Part shown: positions 24,101 through 36,100 of the stretch, one piece after another
Layout of the letters: each line of letters begins with the position of its first letter
Numbering within the stretch: position 1 is the first letter of the stretch
Origin: Ooceraea biroi
Lineage: Eukaryota > Arthropoda > Insecta > Hymenoptera > Formicidae
NCBI RefSeq assembly: GCF_003672135.1
Contig: NC_039509.1
Coordinates: forward strand, 2,480,001 to 2,544,000
Reading direction: 5' to 3'
Length of the DNA: 64,000 nucleotides
Position numbers and translations under genes: made by a program
Notes under the pieces: model-generated
Seen by the model: only the letters and a program-made list of their open reading frames with translations
Databases searched by the model: none
Told to the model about the DNA's origin: nothing

Positions 24101-27100
24101 ATGCAATTCATATTTTACTTTATTATTTCAGATATACCCCCTAAAAAAATTCCCCAAACACATCAATTTTTCGCCGCTATGGAAGTATGTAACCCCTTAA
24201 GAGGGATCTTTCAGGGTGAGCCACATAATTCTTTACAACTCGACTTCTCGGAGAAACTATTTTATCGATCCTAAATATTAAGTTATTGAATTGTATAGTT
24301 TTGAAAGGCTTTTAAACTAAAATGAAGATTAGTTCGTTAACCTTTGTTGCATGGGTGAAACGGGAATTAAATTAAAAATTTTGATGGAACCAACAAAAAT
24401 TTTAGTTTTGAATTGTGTGAAAAAAAACACTTTAGTTTTCCCGAACAGTTTTTTGTAAGATTTTGTTTGTAAGGTGTTTCTATTAAAAAATATGGCGGTG
24501 TTAAATTTCGACTTATAGCTACATAAAGCACTTCAAAAATCAAAATTACAATACTCTATTCTAACTTATTCAATTTATTAAATGTTCAAAATGTTCACTA
24601 TAGACTTGTAACCATTGATTAATTCGAATTAACAAATTATTTCTACATATGACAACATTTCGAGAGTCATTGAAGCGCAAGCGTCGCGTATTTGCTTTAT
24701 TCTGTTTCATGTAGTAAATTGAGATGGATACATGTACATATACAGTGCTGGCAAAAAGTTCCGGAACGGTTAAAAATCTTGGAAAATAATGATTTAGTGG
24801 AAAAATGTTTCAAACAAAAAGTATAGGGCTTAAAAAAATCTATTAAATGATGATATATATTTGACCTTGGTATGACCTTAGAAAGCCCGGTCATGGTGAA
24901 CATAAAAATCTTAAATGGAAACCCCTATTTTTTATTACATATTCTTGTAACTTAGCTCGAGAGCTTTTCGAAACGCAATAATAAATGTTTTTTCTCTTAC
25001 GTACTTTTTGACTTATAAGGCTTGAAGGTTACACAGTACCGCCGGCATTAGAATTACCCAAGGTGTACCGCGTGGAGGTTGCACGGTCGGATTTACACCT
25101 CTTTTGTGTGTGTGTATGTGTGTGCGTGTATGAGTGTGTGTGCGCGCGCGCGCGCGCGCGTGTGTGTGCTTCATAAAACTAACTTCACAAAAATAGTTTA
25201 TACTCGTATGTACGAACAACGGCATTAATGCCGTCCGAAAATACGTGTGACGCACACTAAGAAAGCGCGTCACTTATAAACTTTCTTGCGTATAGGTGAG
25301 GTGTTCCGATAACTATTTTGCTCACTCGTGTTTACCTCACCTACAACCGGCATTGTGTAAGCGACCCGATCGTTGTGTGCGATCACACGGGTATTCGGAC
25401 GGCATTAATGTCGTTGTTCGTACATACGAGTATACACTATTTTTGTGAAGTTAGTTTTATGAAGCACACACACGCGCGCGCGCGCGCACACACACACTCA
25501 TACACGCACACACACACTCATACGCGCACACACACACTCATACACGTACACACACACTCATACACGCACACACATACACACACACAAAAGAGGTGTAAAT
25601 CGGACCGTGCACCTCCACGCGGTACACCTTGGGTAATTCTAATGCCGGAGGTACTGTGTAACCTTCAAGCCTTATAAGTCAAAAAGTACGTAAGAGAAAA
25701 AACATTTATTATAGCGTTTCGAAAAGCTCTCGAGCTAAGTTACAAGAATATGTAATAAAAAATAGATATATGTATATATATACCTAGTAATAATTAATGT
25801 TTAATAAATTTTTTTATTATGAGTTTTCAATATGTCTAATTTTATCGCTCTATAATACTCTAATCATCCGTTAGAGGTTGGTTGCGAACATTTCAAATAT
25901 TTCTTCAAATCTGTTTACATTTTTCACACGTCAGCGGCTAATAGAGCTATTATATGTGTGACCTTAAACATGTTACGTACTATTTCTGTTTCAATATCAT
26001 TTCAGATATTCGTATTCCTTGGTCGTGGTAAGATAGTGTAGTGATATCCTTCTTGAGTAAAGAGCTGTTTGCAGTAATAACTAATTGTACGGATTTCTAC
26101 TTACATCGTTACACTTTAAAATGCAGGTAATTACCAGAAATAGTTTATATATTTATATTCATTTAAAGATAAAATAAGATAGAATGATAGAGAACAACTA
26201 ATGCAGTACAGTAGAGATAGAAAGACGTAGAAGAGCACATTATGTTGATATTAAAACTAAATGGTATATTATTTATTTATCGTAAGTTGACATGGAATTA
26301 TATATTTTGCTTGTTTGTCTCGCTATCAGATGTGATATACAAACTGCAAAACTTTTAAACATCTAAAATGATAGTATCATTATCAGTAATATGGTTTGTT
26401 ATCGAAAAAAAAAAAGTATTAAAAGAAAATAATGTTTTTATAAAACTACAAAAATATACACGATATTTTGTAATTGTTTTATTTACTTTTTGACAATCTG
26501 ATTGACAATCTGTTACAGATAGTTGAAATAAAACTTTGCATCCTATTCCTTCAACACTTTCTATGTGGTATAATGTTTACTACTATGATAACATGTATAC
26601 AAGGGGAACATCAGTCTACTGAAAATAAATCATATAAGGAACTTGGTTATCGTTTATCAAAAGATCATGTATTGCCACGACACTATAACATCAAGATAAT
26701 ACTTTCTGAAACGTTGGACTATTTTGAGAAATGCGAAAGCGAAATTGATATTGAAGTTTTGAACACAACGTCAAACATAAGGTTACACAGTTCCGATACG
26801 ATTGAAAAAAGCTCGATAAAGGTGCGGAAGAAGAAAAGATATGATATTTCATATAAACCCATAAACATAACCTACTGCAAGGAAGAGAATGTTCTAGATC
26901 TCTATTTCAAGGACCTGTTATCTCCTGGAATGTATGTTCTAGTCATACCTTACGACAAAATTGTTCCTTATGCCATGGAGGAAGAAGGTTTTATAAAATT
27001 TTTATTCAACCCTGTAGAAGCAAATTTAACGTGAGTTAACATTATAAGTACTTATATTATTAAAATATAATACTTTGATATTCATTCATGTAAAATACAC

Positions 27101-30100
27101 ATTAATATACAATAATAATTATTACGTATTATTATAGAGTAATAATTTAATTTTGAGCGATTTTGTCTCATGTTTGCGATAAGAATAATATGTTACACAT
27201 TAGACACTTTTTCCAAAATATTTATCATTTAATAGTAACACATAATAATGAAATATGCTAAAGGATGTTGTCCTTGAAATAAAGCACTAAGCTTGCCTGT
27301 TGCTCATCTTGATAATTCTATTCAAAACATTTTGACAACTTTTTATATATTAGGAATGTCTTTGAAATAGGCGTACAGTGGCGTCAACAAATATTCAGTC
27401 TGTTGAAGCACGAAAATGGTTTCCATGTTGGGACGAGCCGGACTTTAAAACAACCTTTAAATTTATAATCAATCATCCCGAGGATTACCTGCTGTGGCCA
27501 TTCTTGCCAGATATATACCAAACATATAGAAAAGATGAACGTAAAAGGAAATGGGGCTGGGTACATTTAGATATTGCACACAATATATCTACTTACCAAG
27601 TGATGTTTACACTAACTGATGTAGTGCTTATGCCTCGCACTGAATATACATCACATCTTACATCAACCAACCTTCACAAAGCAAATAAGAGCAATAGGAT
27701 ATTAAGTAGAGCTCCCGTGGAAAATTCGATGAAATTTTCAGATGTCGTGATTGAGAAGATCCTAAATTTTGAGTGGTACTGCAAAATTCTTCTAACTGAT
27801 ATCAGTATAAATCAACTTGCACTTCCGTCTATGCCACAGAATGTCGTCGCAAAATGGAGGCTCATTCTTTATAGGTATATCGATAACAAAATTATTATTA
27901 GGGTTTGCTAATATTTAATTAACATAAAATTTAATCACATTTTTATTGAATGAAAATAAATGGATAGATTACAGTTCGATGATATTAGTAGCATTATAAA
28001 TTTATATATTAAACTTTTTCGGAATACATTAAATATAATTATATTTAATCTTGTTATTTTATATTAAACTTTATTATTCGTGTAATTTAATATTGAATAT
28101 TATATTGGACTTATATCTTTACATATATATCTACGTACCAGTATTTTAAATATTATGTTACAGAGAATCGCTTGTTACTGTTGAAGAATTAGATAGTGAG
28201 GACCAAAAACGGGAGGTAACATTCACAGTAGCACTGGGAATAGTATACCAGACGATAGATAATATACTCACACCGTCATGGTGGTCTGACTTATGGTTGA
28301 TTAAAGGGCTTGCCGCTATTCTTCATATACAAGTTCTGGAAGAGGTTCCTCCATATTATTAACGCAAGCTTCAATAACATTCCGGTCAATATTCATTCAA
28401 TCAAATGAACTTTTCCTTTATAGATTTTTCCGAAATGGCGATTTCTGGATTTGTTCGTGGTTCAAGTTCAGCAAGACTGTCTTCGCCTCGACACAAATTT
28501 CATTATGAAGCCTCTTTCATATGAAGTCCAGACGTCATCCGAAATTAAATCACTTTTCTCTTTTCCAATTTATGTCAAAGGTAAGCCAGAATAAGAATTA
28601 ATAAGCGACGCTCTGTAATTGTTTAACAGTAATTAATATAAGAAATTGAAATTATTTGTAGTTAAATGTTACTATGTATCGTATTTCTGCCTTAGTATGT
28701 AACTCTTTTGTTATGCAAAATATATTTGAAAAGCATATGTTTTACTTAAAAAAAATACATCTAAGAGATATTAATGTAACTAAAATAGTATATAATGATG
28801 TATTTTAAATGTAGTTTATTTCAACAATATTATATGTTTTGTTTGAATACAGAAATTCATCTTTTACAAATACCTAGTTGTCTTTTACATATACATTACG
28901 TGCATGTTTACAGCACCTGTCATACTACGCATGGTACAACATATTATAGGCCACGAGTTTCAAGAGATTATCAAGAATTACCTTAAATCCTAGTGAGTAA
29001 CATTCTTAGTAAATAGAGTAGGATGACACATAATAAACACAACGGTATAAGTTTCGTATGATTGTGATGTCTCATTATTATTTGATTACGAACAATATAA
29101 GCTACAGAATCAAATATAGAATTTTATACAAAATAAGTATATATTTTCATAGAAAAGGTTTTTTATAATTATGTTTGAGTTGGCTTTACTCTGTATATTC
29201 AATTACAAATTATCTGTCCTTGTTATATAATATTATATGTATAATTTTATTAGAATGTGTGTAGGTTAAAGTTTACTCGTAAATTTTAATATAACTTATG
29301 TGTAACTATATATAGCTTCTTATAGTTTTAAATATCTGAAATTATAACTTAACTAATTTAAACTATAAATTGATATTTTTAGCTACTATCGATCTCTTAG
29401 TCCTGATTATTTATGGAATATGATGCAAGTTCACAAGAAGAATCCAAAACTGGGTAACTATACCATGAAAGATATAATGGAGACTTGGATAACACGAAAT
29501 AATCATCCTATTGTATATGTTTATCGAAAAGGAAGCATATTATTCATACGTCAATCAAAAAAAGTATTTTACATCGATGATAAAGGCAATGCCCAAGTGC
29601 TACGTCATTGGTTACCTATCACTTTTACTACATGGGAGCAATTAGACTTCAATGATACAACTCCTCGTGATTGGATAACTCCGGATAGCAGTGAAATAAT
29701 TGTCGAACTTAGTAATAATACTGGGTGGATCATAGTAAATTTACAACAAACAGGTGAGTATAGTGTGGCCCAAGGTGATGTTCAGATCCCTGTTTATGTT
29801 AAACCTTATTTACAGTTTTATATGTGCTCATTATCATTAAATGATGTACATTACATGCATAGTTATTTTATATATTAACTGCACACCGAATTGATGGCAT
29901 GTTTTAACGTTATTTTTTATGCAATAGGATACTATCGTGTAAGATATGATGACACGAGCTTAGATGAAATTGCAAAATATCTAACGACTAACGAATATGA
30001 GAAGATTCATGTTCTTAACCGTGCTCAAATCATCGATGACACATATTATTTCGTGAAGAGAGGAGTAGTCCCTTACAACAAGTTTAGGAGGCTCATAAGA

Positions 30101-33100
30101 TATTTGGGCCAAGAGAGGGATTGCGTAGCATGGTATCCAATGTTCCAAATATTTAGAGACATATCGCGTTTCTTACCATTTGAAGAGATCGCAACTTTAA
30201 AACGAAAGGTTAGTCATACATGTAGTGAAAAGTTGTGAAGAAGCATGTTATACGTTACGTGCAGAGTGTATAAAATATCATTATAGTATAATGACATTTA
30301 CATGAATGGAATTTACCAATTACTCTCAAGAGAATATCGAAATATATACATTAATATCAAGTATCAAGTACAATGAGCAGAAACCGTAAATAAAACCAAT
30401 GCAGAAAATGTTTACTGTTTTATACATTACATACATATGCGTTTATAGATTAAGACATGTCGTAAAATAATAAATAATATAGAAAGGTATTTGTGTTAAA
30501 TATAGGCGCGTATACTCTATAGCATATACTATGAATTCAATGAACAAATTCCAAAGAGTTTGGAGATAATGTTGTTTATTGAAATAAGTATTGAAATAAT
30601 GAAGGATTAAAACTCCCCATATTTATATATTTATTTTTATAAACAACAAAACATTTATATAATGGTCATTAGTTTTCACAACTTTTACAGATTGATATGC
30701 GCCATATCTTGAAAAGTTTGCTCGAATACTTAACATACAACGAACCTATCGGCGAAGACGATCTTACTAACAATAAGTGGTTGCGCCAAGAGGCTGTAAG
30801 ATGGGCATGTATTTTCGGTGAATACCAGTGTCAACAAATTGCTAAAACTAGATTGGAGGAACACCTAAAAGATCCCAAAAATCACAAGTAGTTCTTGCAA
30901 TTACATTTCTTCTGTAGTGATATTTCTCTTGTACAATATTGGACATTTGAGATAGTAATAGTCGAAAAATGCAGAACTTTTCGAAAATAGCATTAACTGT
31001 TTGTTAAACCGTGTACATAATGAGTTTGTGCAAATGTTCTACAGATTAATAGTAATTGCAGTTGCAGAGGAAACTTTCTGTATATTTATGTATGCGTATA
31101 CCAACTGTAAAAATAGTACAATACGTACAACGTATTATAAGCAGAAATCTAACGGAACACGCAAAACGCAATATATTCTATGGGTTTCGCTCTCAATCCG
31201 CTCTTAAAATACATTACATTGTTTAGTTTTTCATTGAGTCAGAATGATTTTTTTTTTATGTACGCATTAATATCTTATAGGCAGTAATATGCAGTTGTAT
31301 TATGCTTTCGTCCTCAGCAGTTTGTCGAGAGATTTTCACTTTTGCGACATCCGTTAATAATTGATTGCACCGTTTATGATAATAAGAACTTTGTTATTGA
31401 ATTTATTTATGTTTTGCATGTTACAGACTTTCGCCGGAATGGAGAGAATGGACGTATTGTAAAGGTGCGATGAAAGTGGATGAGAGTGTTTTGCTAAAAT
31501 TAGAAAACTTACACATAACTGGTTCTAAACTTTTTAATTATCTTTCATGCGCTAAAAAACCCCGTATTGCTATCGACATTTTCTTCAATTCATTTCTTAG
31601 TTGGAAAGACAGATATCCCACTTTTTTCCATTATGCCATCTTTGTAGATTATGCAGTGGAACATACAGATGAAAGCATAAAACTTAGAAGACTTATAGAT
31701 GTGTACAAGTAATAAAAGAATTTATATAAATTTCTCTTCCAAAGTATTCCACGTTTCTTTACTAATACGGTTTAATAACGAATAAATTATTTCATTTTTT
31801 TTGCAGTGCTCCAGATTCCGTTAAACTATTATTTATTGTTATAAATCATTTATTTTCTGAAGTTGAAATTCAACAGGTAAGTTTTATGATGAAATTCTTA
31901 TATTTTAATGATATGAGTGCTTGTTATTAGCTTTTATTTATTAGTACGAATATATGACACAAATAATATCTATAGTTCTTGTACTAAGAATAGTATGTAT
32001 GATAGACTTTATTATAGTTTTCTTATAAAATGTGTTTATAGTTATGTTGCTGGAGTTTGTTGTCATAAGTGTATATATATATTTATATTATAATTTTTAT
32101 TTACATGATGTTAAAATCTGTTTTAGATGGCTGACTTTCTTGATAATATAAAGGATTTCTTGAGCAAAACAATACTAAGTAAAAATCTTGATGATGTTAT
32201 CAAAAGACGCTCGCGTCAAATCAAGTATCAAAAAGGCAGACTTGGAAAGTTAAAAACCTCGTAATTGCATCATTTGTCAGTGACAGATAAAGAAAATGTG
32301 TTTATGCAAGTGTATTATAAATATTGCCACACGTATTTGCTCATTATAAGTTAGTGGTTAATAAATATATTTAGTTTAGTAGTTTATTAGCTGATTAGTT
32401 ATTATAGTATATTATTATAGTTATTTAATTATGATAGTGTATTTATTATTGTATTTTTTATATTATTAGTATTTAATATGTTTAGCTTTTATATGTCATA
32501 TTTAGAAACTAATATTTTTCTCTATTCAATTTTAATTGTATTCAGTATTATTTACATTACTATTATATTATGTCTCTTATATCTTACTGTTGCTTTTCTA
32601 TTTCTTTATCTTGACATTTACTTTTTATTGTATTACTGTTTGTTACTGCTATATAATATTGTTCTAAAATAAAAAGTGGGTCATTAAAATGTACTACCAA
32701 AAATTATTGTTTAAATATTGATTTCATGTTAAAACCTTTTATACAAAATTATAGAATTTTAAGAAATCAATATTGTTGTGATTTATTTTTCTTTTTTATA
32801 TGATAAAGTTTACCATAAAATTTAACTTAATTTATTTAATTTATCAATCGAAATTTTGTTCAATTAAGAGGGATCTTTCAGAGCACATAATTCTTTACAA
32901 CTCGACTTCTCGGAGAAACTATTTTATCGATCTTAAATATTAAGTAATTGAATTGTATAGTTTTGGAAGACCTTTAAACTAAAATCAAGATTAGTTTCTC
33001 AAGCTTTGTTGTATGGATACAACAGGGATTAAATTAAAAATTTTTATCGAACGAACAAAAATTTTAGTTTTGAATTGTATGGAAAAAAACAATTTAGTTT

Positions 33101-36100
33101 TCCGGAACATTTTTTGTAAGATTTTGTTTGTAAGATGCTCTTATTAAAAAATTTGGCGGTGTTAAATTTCGACTTATAGCTACATAAAGCACTTCCAAAA
33201 TCAAAATTACGATACTCTATTCTAACTTATTCAGTTTATTATTAAATGTTCAATACGTTTACTTGTAAAGATTGATTTATTCGAATTAACAAATTATTTC
33301 TACATATGACAACATTTCAGGAGTCACTGAAGTGCAAGCATCGCGTATTTGCTTTGTATTCTGTTTCATGTAATAAATTGAGATGGATATATGTACGTAG
33401 TTGCGTAGCGGTGCCGATTGCCATATCATGGGTAACATAACAAATCCGACGATACGAGGATTTGATGTCGATACGACGTGTCGTAAAATTCGGGCGACGT
33501 TTAAAATCTCATCGATATCAAAACTCAATCACTGCTGTCGAAGCTTTGTCTCAGCCATTAAAATTTTATTTCGTGCGTGATTAGCTCGCGCGCGAGGGAT
33601 ATTTGTGTGATTCCAATTTCAGTTTTCAAGCTTTGACGAAACGCAACACGCACGAATTTACGAGGAAAAACGTCGGGTTAGACAAGTGAGGCAGATAGCG
33701 TGCGGAGATACCGAGTTCTAATTTTGTAATAAAAAATTAAAATGTAACGACATGAATATTTCGCAAATATCGCTCGTCGCATAAAATTATGCGCGGATTT
33801 TTAGTAAAAATTAAAAAAAATTTTTTACACGGAAGCTTTACACAGAAAATTGTAGGAAACGATTGCATCGACGTCCATTATCGCAGCTTTGAACTTGGAT
33901 TTTACTTTTTGTGCTTCCGAGTCTCTAATATGCGGTAATCCGGTTGCAATGCAAATAAACTGTAACAGTCGCAAGAGTAAAAGCCAATTATCCGACCACG
34001 AATAATTATGAGTAACCCGATGTGAGCGCGTAATGTACCCGGACCCTCATTTTAATCTCCGGCATTGTCCGACCAAGGAAAGGTCGCGGTTATTTAATCG
34101 GGGTTAAATCTAATCTTTGAAACGCGGAATTAAGCGCGATCGCTGTTTTTGCGACGACGGATACGTCGATATTACGAGTGTGTCCTCCAGCAGCCAACCA
34201 GAATCCTCGGCTGAGTGCCAAGCGAATTTCGGGATTACCATTCGGACGTGCCTATGCTCATCCGATTAAGGGGGACCGTGAGGCTTTGACATCGATATGC
34301 CGAGGCGTATTTACGGTAATTAGTTATTCGCAATTAGCGGCTGGGATGCGCCGCACTCTCATGGCTCGAAAGGCTCCCGGCAAAAACCCGATCGGAGTTG
34401 CACGCAAATCGCAGCGATTATGAAAATGACGCTAATGCTAGCATATGCACTATGACAATTGAGCGTTTCACGAGGAGTGGAGCGAAACTGCATCCTGGCA
34501 ACGACGTAACAATATTGCAGATTGTTCATGTGTAATTAACACATTTACTGCCATAATTTAGTTGACGTTCACGTCAACTGGATTCACTGGATTGTTAAGA
34601 TTTGCCGCATTACATTCATATAATCGTTTTCACATAATTCTAATAAATAAAAATATTAAATTGTTTGCAAATGCATTTTGCCCGTTATATCTTTTTATAA
34701 TTGTTAAACCATCATCATGTAAATGTAAGTAATTGCGTGCTATAATACTATTCGCGTGTCTTGACCGATTTATTACCTCAGTCATAACGTCGTGACGGTG
34801 AATGCGTTAAATGAGGAAACATATTGCGTATTGCGGCAGTGAAAAAAAGAGGATTAAAGTTTATTATCCGCGCAGCGTTTTCGTGTTGTTCAAGCGCCAT
34901 CCGAAGACTCGAGAAAATCCGAGAGATGTCGAGTTATGGACTTTTATTGTGTAACCTTTTTTTTTAAATTTCTACTCTACAGCATAAAACAACGGGACTT
35001 CTCATCGGAGCGCATAAAGGAACGCGATTGCGCTCGTAACTCGCGATGAGCGAAGAGCAATAGGAAAAAGTGAGCCGCACCGGAAGCACCACTCGAGGAA
35101 GTCCCGCGAGCTTTCTCGCGATTTCGTGGTGCTTACGCGCGGGACATGATTGCGACGACGCGGCGCGCGTCATAATCCAATTTCTGGCAATGCAATCTTT
35201 TATTTTCACCCCGGGCGACCGCGGGATATGTTTCGCTCGAGTCCCGACGACGCTCTTTTTACGAGCGTTGCGACGCGCCGTATAGAACTTACCATCGTGG
35301 AAGTAGTACGAGACCTCCATGTATTCCTCGTCGGTGGGGCTGTTTGAGGCTCTCCTTAAAACCACCGTCATGTCCCGGCCGTTGGACGAGTAGCGCTTCG
35401 GCTCGACGTATCTGGAAGAAGAAGAGGAAATGCGGGAGAACTGCGAGGGAACGTCATTTACGCGGTCGTCGTTGAGCACCGGGGTGGATCCGCGCGAGGG
35501 ATGCTTTTCCCACGCTTTCGCCGCACGAGAACGGCCGCATCCATTCCCCCGACCGGAACCGGATATAAATCGAACGACCGCCGCCAAATGCGCGAGTCGT
35601 GAGACGGGGACGTGTGTAACGAGCGCGGCGCGGACGATATTTTAAAACCCGCATTACGCGTTACCGGATGTCGCTCGCTGCTTTTCGCATCGGAATGTCA
35701 GATTATCTCTGACGTAACTTTTATCATTCAATAAATAAGTAAAAATTTTTAATCAGAATAATCAAATTTTTGTAAGACGACGTAATATTAAGATAATTTA
35801 CTGCGGTAAAAGCAAGTGTTTAGGTATGCCTATAAAATAGAGTGAAAACATTGATGAATAGGTAAAGAGACTTGAAAGATAGATAAGCGAAAAACTTATG
35901 TGCAGCATTCTTGCAGAGAGAGCTTTCTGAAAGTTATCTCAGGATATACAAAATTTATCTTTCGAACTGACAGTTAGGGCAACTGGACGATCTTGTCTCA
36001 AGATCGCGTTACTTATAGGAGAGCAAAGTCAACGTTATCAAATTCGCCGGGATCGTATTATGAATAATAATCGATTCGTTTATGTTGTACATACACACAC

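Larger units (their letters stand above)
14918..24742 (+). repeat. Tandem duplication, unit 1
   Basis: This is the first copy of a duplicated segment. Homology with unit 2 starts near TAGTAATAATTAATG at 14919 (matching 25786) and ends near the shared TTCTGTTTCATGTA...AGATGGATA at about 24732 (matching about 33393). Unit 1 is longer because it carries two transposon insertions (17043-18651 and 23308-24196). It contains one complete M1-like gene and its flanks. Confidence 0.85.
25785..33395 (+). repeat. Tandem duplication, unit 2
   Basis: This is the second copy of the duplicated segment, in the same orientation. It carries a complete M1-like gene and lacks the two insertions of unit 1, so it serves as an internal empty-site reference. 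Its end near 33395 is where similarity to unit 1 stops; the sequence is unique beyond that point. Confidence 0.85.
14208..35292 (-). other. 21-kb CUB-gene intron hosting nested genes
   Basis: This intron separates the exon ending CUB2 from the exon opening CUB3, and phases match across it. On the opposite strand it contains two complete M1-like genes, two large palindromic elements and a piggyBac-like element. From 14208 to about 14900 and from 33396 to 35292 nothing coding was seen, apart from chance open stretches in the GC-rich part near 34.9-35.3 kb. Confidence 0.75.

Noticed and set aside
25013..25677. Open stretches with long His-Thr repeats
   Set aside because: They are translations of the CA/CG microsatellites in the arms of the junction palindrome.
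34964..35587. 207-codon - strand open stretch
   Set aside because: Only 35293-35411 inside it is a real CUB exon with matching splice sites and phase. The rest is intron read through in a GC-rich region.
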